Origin: CANJBX01 sp035556735
GTDB lineage: Bacteria > Pseudomonadota > Alphaproteobacteria > Rhizobiales > Xanthobacteraceae
Reading direction: 5' to 3'
DNA: 64,000 nt
NCBI GenBank assembly: GCA_035556735.1
Contig: DATMFF010000002.1
Span: 372,001 to 436,000, forward strand
The notes beneath the pieces are model-generated. The model was not told where the DNA came from, ran no database searches, and saw only the letters and a program-made list of their open reading frames with translations. Position numbers and translations under genes: made by a program. Positions 8,613-16,879 of this stretch are shown here, in pieces. The first letter of the stretch is position 1, and each line of letters starts with the position of its first letter.

Positions 8613-9632
8613 CTATTGCTTCAAGCGTTCGCCGGCGTCCTTCGCCAGGCTGAAGTCCTGGTATTTCCGGACATCGAGGCCCGACTTCGCCAGCCCGAGG
8701 TCCACCACCTGCTTGATGTTCTGCTGCAGCATCGACAGCTCGGGCAGCCCGTCAGGCGTCCGGTAGAAGTCGGCCTTCGTGAACAGCCACGAATCGATCT
8801 TCTCGCGTGGCCACTTGGTGGCGCGCGCAACGATGTCCACGGCCTGCGCGTGGTTCTTCGGATCGGTGAGAAAGCGCCGCATGCGCAGCGCATCGGCCAT
8901 GAAATCGACGAGGGCGGCGCGATTGCGCTCCAGGAAGCTTGCGCGTGCGACCCACACCACCTGCGCCGTGGGCCCGAGCGCGTCACGCTGCGTGAACAGA
9001 GGGCGCGCGGCGTCGTGCACGGTGGGATCCGCGGACATGCCCGGCTGGCCGATCGCCACGACGTCGGCGCGCCCGTCGAGCAGCATCGCCTTGAGCTCCT
9101 GGGGAGCCGCTTCCACGATCGTATAGTCGCGTTTCTCGTCAAGGCCGAGTTTCCTCGCCACCGCACGCAGCGCCATCTCGTCCGAACCGCCGCGCATGGG
9201 GAGCGCGATCTTCTTGCCCTTGATATCCTCGGGCTTGTGAAGGGCGCTGTCCTTGAGCGTGAGGAACTCGGCGCTGTAATGCCCATCCTCGCCGTCGAGA
9301 TACTCGCTCGCGATGATGCGCAGATCGTCGAGCTTGGCGCCATGCGCCGCGAGCGGCAGCATCGGGAACGTCAGCAGGGCGATATCGAGTTCGCCGGCGG
9401 CGAGCGCCGCGACCGTCTGGGCCATGCCGGGAAGGCGCACCGCCTCGACGGTGTAGGACTGGCCGGCCCGCGTCATCAATTCAGGCCGTTCCATGAACAG
9501 CGGCGGCAGATGTGCGGGTGTGGTCACCCACGAGATCCGCACCTTGAGGGGCTGTGCGTGGACGCCCCCCGCGACCAGCAACGCAAAGGCGAGCACGAGC
9601 GCCGCCAGCGCCCTGTCGATCGATCGAAGCAT
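8613..9632 (-). CDS. Orphan periplasmic substrate-binding protein (SsuA/NMT1-like)
   Basis: The 339-residue product has a signal peptide ending near GGVHAQ and then a two-lobed binding-protein fold of the nitrate/sulfonate/taurine/THI5-like class: VRISWVTTPAHLPPLF, LPGMAQTVAALAAGELDIAL, and EDIKGKKIALPMRGG. The start at 9632 has GGAGAG five nt upstream; longer frames (9659, 9743) lack this. No permease or ATPase gene is adjacent, so it must borrow a membrane complex or act as a sensor. The ligand cannot be inferred. It is divergent from the urea operon. Confidence 0.82.
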   Translation of the reverse strand: MLRSIDRALAALVLAFALLVAGGVHAQPLKVRISWVTTPAHLPPLFMERPELMTRAGQSYTVEAVRLPGMAQTVAALAAGELDIALLTFPMLPLAAHGAKLDDLRIIASEYLDGEDGHYSAEFLTLKDSALHKPEDIKGKKIALPMRGGSDEMALRAVARKLGLDEKRDYTIVEAAPQELKAMLLDGRADVVAIGQPGMSADPTVHDAARPLFTQRDALGPTAQVVWVARASFLERNRAALVDFMADALRMRRFLTDPKNHAQAVDIVARATKWPREKIDSWLFTKADFYRTPDGLPELSMLQQNIKQVVDLGLAKSGLDVRKYQDFSLAKDAGERLKQ

Positions 9633-9870
9633 TGAACTCTCCGTACCCTGCTTCGACATAGCACCAGCCGGGCGCGCATGCGACGTGTCGGAGCGTGCGG
9701 GGTCGCGCGACTTCGCTGGCCTCGTGCCGGTGATGCCATGCACGGATGATGGGTCCGCAAGCCGATGGCGCCTTCAGACCACGATCCCAGCCCCCGGAGT
9801 CCGGACTGATTGACCAAAAAAACGGCAGGCGCGGATCCTCCCATGCGATAATCATCGATCTGCATATTTT

Positions 9871-9887
9871 TTAGGCAATTCGCCTAA
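9871..9887. promoter_or_regulatory. Perfect inverted repeat TTAGGC-N5-GCCTAA, candidate operator
   Basis: A perfect 6-bp inverted repeat with a 5-bp AATTC spacer lies in an AT-rich island of the 424-bp region between the orphan binding-protein gene (start 9632) and urtA (start 10057). It lies about 240 bp upstream of the former, so it could serve either gene. The regulator is unknown. The rest of this intergenic region holds the elements listed next and no small ORF I can support. Confidence 0.4.
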
Positions 9888-9911
9888 TTACCGGCCTGTG
9901 GGCCTTACGGC

Positions 9912-9932
9912 CTGCGCGGCACCCCCGCGCAG
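9912..9932. promoter_or_regulatory. Palindrome CTGCGCGG-N5-CCGCGCAG upstream of the urt promoter, candidate enhancer
   Basis: A perfect 8-bp inverted repeat with a 5-bp spacer lies about 50 bp upstream of the sigma-54 element at 9980. The outer hexamers CTGCGC/GCGCAG are the same as those of the palindrome upstream of the cyanate operon (39457-39475). NtrC sites in other bacteria are dyads of the TGCAC...GTGCA type, so TGCGC...GCGCA is a plausible variant. The identification is inference from position and shared sequence. Confidence 0.42.
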
Positions 9933-9979
9933 AACGGTATTCCCGGTGCCAAACCAAGGCGTTGGCGCGTCCCAACGCT

Positions 9980-9995
9980 TGGCACGAAGTTTGCG
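9980..9995 (+). promoter_or_regulatory. Sigma-54 (RpoN) -24/-12 promoter of the urea transport operon
   Basis: TGGCAC-N5-TTGC matches the RpoN consensus exactly through the invariant GG and GC, with GG and GC correctly spaced. It lies 62 bp before the urtA ATG, reading toward it. Urea uptake is a classic nitrogen-starvation function controlled through NtrC and RpoN in proteobacteria. An imperfect dyad (CCAAGGCGTTGG ... CCAACGCTTGG) overlaps the -24 box. Confidence 0.8.
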
Positions 9996-10056
9996 GACGC
10001 CTCTGTCGGGACCGCCTCTGGGGGGCCGGTCCGTTGCGTCAAACAGAGGACCTCCG

Positions 10057-11364
10057 ATGTCGAAAACCATTCCCGCGGTCGCCGGGCGACCGATTCCCCG
10101 ACGCTGGCTTCTTGGAGCCGCGGCGGGTCTCGCCATGGGTCTCGCCGCCATGCCGGCGAAGGCCCAGGACACGATCAAAGTCGGCATTCTGCATTCGCTC
10201 TCGGGCACGATGGCCATCAGCGAGACCACGCTGAAGGACGTCATGCTCATGCTGATCGATGAGCAGAACAAGAAGGGTGGTGTTCTCGGCAAGAAGCTCG
10301 AGGCGGTGGTGGTCGATCCGGCCTCCAACTGGCCGCTGTTCGCCGAGAAGGCGCGCGAACTGATCAGCAAGGACAAGGTCTCTGTCGTGTTCGGCTGCTG
10401 GACCTCGGTATCGCGCAAGTCGGTGCTGCCGGTGTTCAAGGAGCTCAACAGCATCCTGTTCTATCCGGTCCAGTACGAAGGCGAGGAGAGCGAGCGCAAC
10501 GTATTCTACACCGGCGCGGCGCCCAACCAGCAGGCGATCCCGGCGGTGGACTACCTGATGAAGGAAGAGAAGGTGCAGCGGTGGGTGCTCGCCGGCACCG
10601 ACTATGTCTATCCGCGCACGACCAACAAGATCCTTGAGGCCTATCTCAAGTCGAAGGGCGTGAAGCCCGACGACATCATGATCAACTACACGCCGTTCGG
10701 GCACTCCGACTGGCAGACGATCGTGGCCGACATCAAGAAGTTCGGCTCGGCCGGCAAGAAGACCGCCGTGGTGTCGACCATCAATGGCGACGCCAACGTG
10801 CCGTTCTACAAGGAGCTCGGCAACCAGGGCATCAAGGCCCAGGACATCCCCGTCGTCGCCTTCTCGGTCGGCGAAGAGGAACTCGCCGGTCTCGACACCA
10901 AGCCGCTGGTCGGCCATCTCGCCGCCTGGAACTATTTCCAGTCGGTCAAGACCAAGGCGAACGACGAGTTCATCGCCAAGTGGAAGGCCTTCACCAAGAA
11001 CCCGAAGCGCGTGACCAACGATCCGATGGAGGCGCACGTCATCGGCTTCCAGATGTGGGTCAAGGCGGTGGAGAAGGCGAAGAGCACCGATCCCGACAAG
11101 GTGATCGACGCGCTGCCCGGCACCAAGGCCCCGAACCTGACCGGCGGCGAGTCGGAAATGCTGCCGAACCACCACATCACCAAGCCGGTGTTCATCGGCG
11201 AGGTGCGTGAGGACGGCCAGTTCGACGTGGTGTGGAAGACGCCGGGCCTCGTGCCGGGCGACGCCTGGTCGAAGGAGCTCGAGGGCTCCAAGGATCTCGT
11301 CGCCGACTGGGTCAAGCTCAAGTGCGGCAACTACAACATGAAGACCAAGAAGTGTGGCAGCTAG
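10057..11364 (+). CDS. urtA: Urea ABC transporter, substrate-binding protein
   Basis: UrtA is the periplasmic urea-binding component. The 435-residue product has an N-terminal signal with a twin-Arg-like start (IPRRWLLGAAAGLAMGLAAM, cleavage near AKAQD), then a LivK/AmiC-type fold: IKVGILHSLSGTMAISE, DEQNKKGGVLGKKLEAVVVD, VVFGCWTSVSRKSVLPVFKE and LFYPVQYEGEESE, all characteristic of UrtA. The ATG at 10057 has AGAGGA upstream; the longer frame from 9898 would run through the promoter. It heads urtABCDE and the urease cluster and sits behind the sigma-54 promoter. A 92-bp gap follows. Confidence 0.95.
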   Translation: MSKTIPAVAGRPIPRRWLLGAAAGLAMGLAAMPAKAQDTIKVGILHSLSGTMAISETTLKDVMLMLIDEQNKKGGVLGKKLEAVVVDPASNWPLFAEKARELISKDKVSVVFGCWTSVSRKSVLPVFKELNSILFYPVQYEGEESERNVFYTGAAPNQQAIPAVDYLMKEEKVQRWVLAGTDYVYPRTTNKILEAYLKSKGVKPDDIMINYTPFGHSDWQTIVADIKKFGSAGKKTAVVSTINGDANVPFYKELGNQGIKAQDIPVVAFSVGEEELAGLDTKPLVGHLAAWNYFQSVKTKANDEFIAKWKAFTKNPKRVTNDPMEAHVIGFQMWVKAVEKAKSTDPDKVIDALPGTKAPNLTGGESEMLPNHHITKPVFIGEVREDGQFDVVWKTPGLVPGDAWSKELEGSKDLVADWVKLKCGNYNMKTKKCGS

Positions 11365-11456
11365 CCGCTCCATGCTGAAACGACCGGAGGCGGCGGCTTG
11401 CCGCCGCCTCCTCTCCTCCAAAGCCAATACGATCTTTTCTGCCGGGGATTGATCCG

Positions 11457-13073
11457 ATGGGTGTGGTTCGCAGCCGCGCATTCGCGCTGGTGCTGGCGTT
11501 CGGGCTGGCGCTTGCCGCCCTGGGCCAGGCGCTCGCACAATCTCAAACCTACGAAGGCGCGCTCGCAGGCTTTGCGGCCGACTCCTTCTCCGACACCGAA
11601 GCCGCCATCGAAGGTGTCGCCGCCAGCGGCAACCCCCTGGCCGCTCAGGTGATCGAGGCGCTGCAGGACCGCCGCCTGCTGTTCGATGCCGCCAGCAAGC
11701 GAATCTATCTCCGCGACCGCAAGGACGCGCTGATCGACGCCGCCACCGGCCAGCCGGCCACGGGCGTCGCGGCGGAGGGGCTGCAGACCGTGCGCATCAA
11801 CAACCGCCTGCGCCGCGCCATCGACGCCGCGATCGGCGGTCTCACGTTGCTCTCGAACGATCCGGCCAAGCGCATGGATGCGGCGGCCGCGGTGTTCAAG
11901 TCGCGCGACGCGGGCGCCATCAAGACGCTGGACGCCGCGATCGCGCGTGAAACCGACTCCCGTATCAAGCGCGCGCTCACCGAGGCGCGCGCCGCCGCGG
12001 TACTCAACTCGCCGGCGCCGGCCGCCGAGAAGCTCGACGCGATCACCATCGTGCGCGAGCGCGGCGATCAGGAGGCGCGCGCCCTGCTCGCCGGACTGCC
12101 CGCCGACACGCCCGACGAGGTCAAGCGCGCCGCGCAGGGAGCCGTCGCCGCCATCGACCGCAATCTCGAGATGTGGAGCGCGCTGCAGAACGCCTGGTAC
12201 GGGCTCTCGCTCGGCTCCGTGCTGCTGCTCGCCGCCATCGGTCTCGCCATCACCTTCGGCGTGATGGGCGTCATCAACATGGCGCACGGCGAGATGGTGA
12301 TGCTCGGCGCCTACACCACCTTCGTGGTGCAGGAGGTGATCCGCGCCTACAACCCCGCACTGTTCGACTATTCGCTCGTCATGGCGGTGCCGCTCGCCTT
12401 CGCCGTGGCCGGCGGGCTCGGCATCGTGATCGAGCGCACGATCATCCGCTTCCTCTACGGACGTCCGCTCGAGACGCTGCTCGCCACCTGGGGCCTGTCG
12501 CTGATCCTGCAGCAGGCCGTGCGGACGGTCTTCGGGCCGACCAACCGCGACGTCGGCGCGCCGTCGTGGATGAGCGGCGCCTTCGATCTCGGCGGCATCA
12601 GCATCACCTACAACCGCCTCTGGATCATTCTCTTCACGCTGGCCGTGTTCGTCATGCTGCTCGGCATCCTGCGGCTCACCCGCCTTGGCCTGGAGATGCG
12701 CGCGGTGACGCAGAACCGCACCATGGCCGCCTCCATGGGCATCCGCACCCAGCGCATCGATGCGCTCACCTTCGGCCTCGGCTCCGGCATCGCTGGCATT
12801 GCCGGAGTGGCGCTCTCGCAGATCGACAACGTCAGCCCCAACCTCGGGCAGGGCTACATCATCGACAGCTTCATGGTTGTGGTGTTCGGCGGCGTCGGAA
12901 ACCTGTGGGGCACACTGGTCGGCGCCTTCACGCTCGGCATCGCCAACAAGTTCCTCGAACCCTATGCCGGCGCCGTGCTCGGCAAGATCGCCATCCTCGT
13001 GCTCATCATCCTGTTCATCCAGAAGCGTCCGCGCGGGCTGTTCGCCCTCAAGGGCCGGGCGGTGGAAGCATGA
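11457..13073 (+). CDS. urtB: Urea ABC transporter, permease UrtB
   Basis: UrtB is one of two membrane subunits. The 538-residue product has a signal peptide (ALGQALAQ), an extra-cytoplasmic Ala-rich helical N-terminal region of about 220 residues typical of UrtB and absent from LivH, then a LivH-like membrane domain with about eight helices (start near YGLSLGSVLLLAAIGLAITF) including GVMGVINMAHGEMVMLGAY. The C-terminus KRPRGLFALKGRAVEA is family-typical. Its TGA overlaps the urtC ATG. Confidence 0.95.
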   Translation: MGVVRSRAFALVLAFGLALAALGQALAQSQTYEGALAGFAADSFSDTEAAIEGVAASGNPLAAQVIEALQDRRLLFDAASKRIYLRDRKDALIDAATGQPATGVAAEGLQTVRINNRLRRAIDAAIGGLTLLSNDPAKRMDAAAAVFKSRDAGAIKTLDAAIARETDSRIKRALTEARAAAVLNSPAPAAEKLDAITIVRERGDQEARALLAGLPADTPDEVKRAAQGAVAAIDRNLEMWSALQNAWYGLSLGSVLLLAAIGLAITFGVMGVINMAHGEMVMLGAYTTFVVQEVIRAYNPALFDYSLVMAVPLAFAVAGGLGIVIERTIIRFLYGRPLETLLATWGLSLILQQAVRTVFGPTNRDVGAPSWMSGAFDLGGISITYNRLWIILFTLAVFVMLLGILRLTRLGLEMRAVTQNRTMAASMGIRTQRIDALTFGLGSGIAGIAGVALSQIDNVSPNLGQGYIIDSFMVVVFGGVGNLWGTLVGAFTLGIANKFLEPYAGAVLGKIAILVLIILFIQKRPRGLFALKGRAVEA

Positions 13074-14236
13074 CCGCGCCTCTCACCCGTGCGCTCGACC
13101 GCGGTGCCTCGCTGTTCCTGCTGATCGTCGCGGCCGGCGCAGTGCTCGTGCCCGTCCTGCATTTCGCGCTGCCGCCGTCCTCGAGCTTCCACGTGCCGCT
13201 CTACCTCGTGGCGCTGTGGGGCAAATACGTCTGCTACGCGCTGCTCGCGCTCTCGATCGACCTGATCTGGGGCTACTGCGGCATCCTCTCGCTCGGCCAC
13301 GGCGCCTTCTTCGCGCTCGGCGGCTACGCCATGGGGATGTACCTGATGCGGCAGATCGGCACGCGCGGCGTCTATGCCGACCCGATCCTGCCCGACTTCA
13401 TGGTGTTCCTGAACTGGAAGGAACTCCCGCTCTACTGGTACGGCTTCCAGTCGTTCCCCTACGCCATGCTGATGGTGCTGGTGGTTCCCGGGGTGCTGGC
13501 GCTGGTGTTCGGCTGGTTCGCCTTCCGCAGCCGCGTCACCGGCGTTTATCTGTCGATCATCACGCAGGCGATGACCTTCGCCCTGATGCTCGGCTTCTTC
13601 CGAAACAATTTCGGTTTCGGCGGAAACAACGGCCTGACCGACTTCAAGGACATCCTCGGCTTCAACGTGCAGGCGCCGGGCACGCGTGTCGCGCTGTTCT
13701 CGATCTCGTGTGCGGCGCTCATGCTCGGTTTCCTGATCTGCCGGGCCATCATCTCGTCGAAGTTCGGCATGGTGCTGGTCGCCATCCGCGACGCCGAGGC
13801 GCGCACGCGCTTCCTCGGGTATCGGGTGGAGTCCTACAAGCTGTTCGTGTTCGTGCTCTCGGCTTCCATGGCCGGCGTCGCGGGCGCGCTCTACGTGCCG
13901 CAGGTCGGCATCATCAATCCGAGCGAGTTCGCGCCGGCGGCCTCGATCGAGGCGGTGATCTGGGTTGCGGTCGGCGGGCGCGGCACGCTCACCGGCGCGG
14001 CGCTCGGCGCCATCGTCGTCAACTACGGCAAGACCTACTTCACCTCCGGCCCGCTGGCGCCGTACTGGCTGTTCGTGCTCGGCGCCCTCTTCGTCGCGGT
14101 GACGCTGCTGCTGCCGCGCGGCATCGTCGGCACCCTGCGCTATTTCGCGGGGCTGCGGCGCGAACGCAAGGCCGCGGCGCCAGCCGGCGCGCCTGCCGAA
14201 GGCGATGCCGCGGCGGTTGCCCGGCCGGCGGAGTGA
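13070..14236 (+). CDS. urtC: Urea ABC transporter, permease UrtC
   Basis: The 388-residue product is the LivM-type membrane partner of UrtB, with about nine to ten helices. Diagnostic stretches are LIWGYCGILSLGHGAFFALG, RSRVTGVYLSIITQAMTFAL and FFRNNFGFGGNNGLTDF. The start is set by the 4-nt ATGA overlap with urtB. The Ala-rich C-terminal tail ends one nt into urtD. The tight arrangement implies coupled translation. Confidence 0.95.
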   Translation: MTAPLTRALDRGASLFLLIVAAGAVLVPVLHFALPPSSSFHVPLYLVALWGKYVCYALLALSIDLIWGYCGILSLGHGAFFALGGYAMGMYLMRQIGTRGVYADPILPDFMVFLNWKELPLYWYGFQSFPYAMLMVLVVPGVLALVFGWFAFRSRVTGVYLSIITQAMTFALMLGFFRNNFGFGGNNGLTDFKDILGFNVQAPGTRVALFSISCAALMLGFLICRAIISSKFGMVLVAIRDAEARTRFLGYRVESYKLFVFVLSASMAGVAGALYVPQVGIINPSEFAPAASIEAVIWVAVGGRGTLTGAALGAIVVNYGKTYFTSGPLAPYWLFVLGALFVAVTLLLPRGIVGTLRYFAGLRRERKAAAPAGAPAEGDAAAVARPAE

Positions 14237-15000
14237 TGATCATGACCCAGACCCGCACCACCTCCGCGATGCTCTATCTCGACGGCGTCACCGTCTCGTT
14301 CGACGGCTTCAGGGCGCTCAACAACCTGTCCTTCGCCGTCGAGCCCGGCGAGATGCGCGCCATCATTGGGCCGAACGGGGCTGGCAAGACGACGATGATG
14401 GACGTCGTCACCGGCAAGACGCGCCCGGACGCGGGTGAGGTCGCGTTCGACGGCGGAGCCTACGATCTCACCCGTCTCGACGAGACGGAAATCGCCGAGC
14501 TCGGCATCGGCCGCAAGTTCCAGAAGCCGACCGTGTTCGAGATGCACACGGTCGAGGACAACGTGCGCCTGGCGCTCAAGAGCGATCGCAGCCCGCGCGC
14601 CACGCTGATGTGGAAGGATTCCAGCGAGGAGCGCGACCGCGTCGACGCCATCCTGCGCACCATCCGGATGGCGGGCCTGCGCTCGGTCTCGGCGGAGCGG
14701 CTCTCGCACGGCCAGAAGCAGTGGCTCGAGATCGGCATGCTGCTCGCGCAGGATCCCAAGCTGATGCTCGTCGACGAGCCCGCCGCCGGCATGACCGATG
14801 CCGAGACGCGCCAGACCGCAGAGCTTCTGCGTGAGATCAACCGGCATCATACCGTCGTCGTCGTGGAGCACGACATGACCTTCGTGCGCGACCTCGACGT
14901 CAAGGTGACCGTGCTGCACGAGGGCTCGGTGCTCGCGGAAGGCTCGATCGACCAGGTCTCGTCGAACGAGCGCGTGATCGAAGTCTACCTGGGCCGGTGA
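14236..15000 (+). CDS. urtD: Urea ABC transporter, ATP-binding protein UrtD
   Basis: The 254-residue product is a LivG-type ABC ATPase: Walker A IIGPNGAGKTTMMDVV, the UrtD-typical GIGRKFQKPTVFEMHTVEDN, signature LSHGQKQWLEIGM and Walker B LMLVDEPAAGM, then the switch His in VVVEHDMTFV. The ATG at 14236 shares one base with the urtC TGA (TGATG). It energises urea import with UrtE. Confidence 0.95.
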   Translation: MIMTQTRTTSAMLYLDGVTVSFDGFRALNNLSFAVEPGEMRAIIGPNGAGKTTMMDVVTGKTRPDAGEVAFDGGAYDLTRLDETEIAELGIGRKFQKPTVFEMHTVEDNVRLALKSDRSPRATLMWKDSSEERDRVDAILRTIRMAGLRSVSAERLSHGQKQWLEIGMLLAQDPKLMLVDEPAAGMTDAETRQTAELLREINRHHTVVVVEHDMTFVRDLDVKVTVLHEGSVLAEGSIDQVSSNERVIEVYLGR

Positions 15001-15004
15001 CGCC

Positions 15005-15700
15005 ATGCTCGAAGTCAATGCCATCAACCTGCATTACGGCGCGGCGCAGGCGTTGCGCCAGGTCTCGCTCACCGCCGAGCCCGGCAAGGTGACCTGCGTG
15101 CTCGGTCGCAACGGGGTCGGCAAGACCAGTCTGCTCGACGCGCTTGCCGGCCAGCATCCCGTCAGCAGCGGCAGCATCGTCTGGGAGGGCAGGGACATCA
15201 CCTCGCTCAAGCCGGCCGACCGCGCCCGTTGCGGCATCGCCTACGTGCCGCAGGGCCGCGAGATCTTCCCGTTGCTCACAGTTGAAGAAAATTTGCAGAC
15301 CGGCTACGCCCCGCTCAGGCGCGGTGAGCGCAGCATCCCGGACGACGTGTTCTCGCTGTTCCCCGTGCTCGGCGATATGCTGCGCCGGCGCGGCGGCGAC
15401 CTCTCGGGCGGCCAGCAGCAGCAGCTTGCCATCGGGCGCGCCCTCGTCATGCGCCCGCGTCTCCTGCTCCTTGACGAGCCGACCGAGGGCATCCAGCCCT
15501 CGATCATCAAGGACATCGGCCGGGCCATCACCTACTTGCGCGGCCTCGGGCAGATTGCCATCGTGCTGGTCGAACAATATCTCGACTTTGCTCGCGAACT
15601 CGGCGACCATTTCGCGGTGATGGATCGCGGCACGGTGGTCTATGCGGCCGGGCGCGCGGATCTCGACGAAGCCGCGCTCAAGCGGGCGATGGCGATCTGA
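15005..15700 (+). CDS. urtE: Urea ABC transporter, ATP-binding protein UrtE
   Basis: The 231-residue product is a LivF-type ABC ATPase with Walker A VLGRNGVGKTSLLDAL, signature LSGGQQQQLAIGRAL, Walker B LLLLDEPTEGIQPSII and switch LVEQYLDFA. It starts 4 nt after urtD. The next gene, ureD, follows after 33 bp without a visible terminator, so transport and urease are probably cotranscribed from the sigma-54 promoter. Confidence 0.95.
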   Translation: MLEVNAINLHYGAAQALRQVSLTAEPGKVTCVLGRNGVGKTSLLDALAGQHPVSSGSIVWEGRDITSLKPADRARCGIAYVPQGREIFPLLTVEENLQTGYAPLRRGERSIPDDVFSLFPVLGDMLRRRGGDLSGGQQQQLAIGRALVMRPRLLLLDEPTEGIQPSIIKDIGRAITYLRGLGQIAIVLVEQYLDFARELGDHFAVMDRGTVVYAAGRADLDEAALKRAMAI

Positions 15701-15733
15701 GGCGCTCGGTTTCCGGGCAGGGACAAGAGCGTA

Positions 15734-16561
15734 ATGGCAGTGTCGGCGGGCATGACGGCGTCTTCCGCGCGCACATTCGCGGCCAACCGCGCCGTGAGCC
15801 GCGTTGCGATGACCGTTGTGCGCGACGGCGTCCGCAGCCGCTGCACGCGTCTCTACGAGGACGGCTCGCTGCGCGTACGCTTTCCCAACGATGATCATCT
15901 GCAGGCGGTGGTCGTGAACACGGCCGGCGGCATCGCCGGAGGTGACCGCTTCGCCTTCGACGTGACCATCTCGCCTGGCGCTTCGCTCACTCTCACCACC
16001 GCTGCCGCCGAGAAAGTCTATCGTTCGATCGGCGACGACGCGGCGATGGATGTCGCACTCGCCGTCGGTGCCGGCGCGACGCTGCACTGGCTGCCACAGG
16101 AGACGATCCTGTTCGATCAGGCGCGCCTCAAGCGCGGCATCGACGTCGATCTCGCCGACGACGCGCGCTTGGTGCTTGCGGAGGCGGTGGTGTTCGGCCG
16201 CACCGCCATGGGCGAGCAGGTCGCGCACGGCCGCCTGTTCGACCGCTGGCGCGTGCGGCGTGGCGGCCGGCTCGCGTTGGCCGATACGTTCCGGCTCGAG
16301 GACGCGATCGCGGCGCAGCTCGCGCAAGGTTGCGTGGCCGCAGGCGGCTGCGCCGTCGCTACGGTGCTGGCCGCGCCGGCCGACGAGGCGCGTCTTGCCG
16401 TGCTCCGTGAGCTCAGCTTCGCCGGTGAAGTCGGCGCCTCGGCCTGGAACGGCCTCATGCTGGCGCGGCTCGTCGCCGAGGACGGCGAGGCGCTTCGGCA
16501 CGACCTCAAGCTCATCATCCCCACGCTCGCAGGCGCCTTGCCGCGCATCTGGACGAACTGA
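15734..16561 (+). CDS. ureD: Urease accessory protein UreD
   Basis: UreD (UreH) binds apo-urease and, with UreF and UreG, delivers nickel through an internal tunnel. The 275-residue product shows the family motifs VVNTAGGIAGGDRFAFDV, LTTAAAEKVYRS, LHWLPQETILFDQA and AWNGLMLARLVA. Length is normal. It opens the urease segment, 12 bp before ureA. Confidence 0.95.
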   Translation: MAVSAGMTASSARTFAANRAVSRVAMTVVRDGVRSRCTRLYEDGSLRVRFPNDDHLQAVVVNTAGGIAGGDRFAFDVTISPGASLTLTTAAAEKVYRSIGDDAAMDVALAVGAGATLHWLPQETILFDQARLKRGIDVDLADDARLVLAEAVVFGRTAMGEQVAHGRLFDRWRVRRGGRLALADTFRLEDAIAAQLAQGCVAAGGCAVATVLAAPADEARLAVLRELSFAGEVGASAWNGLMLARLVAEDGEALRHDLKLIIPTLAGALPRIWTN

Positions 16562-16572
16562 AGGGCTTTCCC

Positions 16573-16875
16573 ATGAATCTCACGCCTCGCGAAAAGGACA
16601 AGCTGCTGGTCGCCATGGCCGCAATGGTCGCGCGCCGGAGGTTGGAACGCGGTGTCAAGCTCAACCATCCGGAAGCGATCGCGCTCGTCACCGACTTCAT
16701 CCTCGAGGGTGCGCGCGACGGCCGGACCGTCGCGGAACTGATGGAGCAGGGCGCCCATGTCATCCGCCGCGATCAGGTGATGGAGGGCATCCCCGAAATG
16801 ATCCACGACATCCAGGTCGAAGCCACTTTTCCGGACGGCACCAAACTGGTGACCGTGCACAACCCGATCCGGTGA
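16573..16875 (+). CDS. ureA: Urease gamma subunit
   Basis: The 100-residue product is the separate small gamma subunit of the bacterial three-subunit urease: MNLTPREKDKLLVAMAAMVA, KLNHPEAIALVTDFILEGAR, and IQVEATFPDGTKLVTVHNPI. Length is exactly the family norm. A four-base gap separates it from an interposed exported FmdE-like gene, not from ureB. Confidence 0.97.
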   Translation: MNLTPREKDKLLVAMAAMVARRRLERGVKLNHPEAIALVTDFILEGARDGRTVAELMEQGAHVIRRDQVMEGIPEMIHDIQVEATFPDGTKLVTVHNPIR

Positions 16876-16879
16876 CGCG

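Noticed and set aside
12173..15000. Long fused frames apparently joining urtB, urtC and urtD
   Set aside because: The upstream portions are out-of-frame shadows; the true genes start at overlapping ATGA and TGATG junctions.
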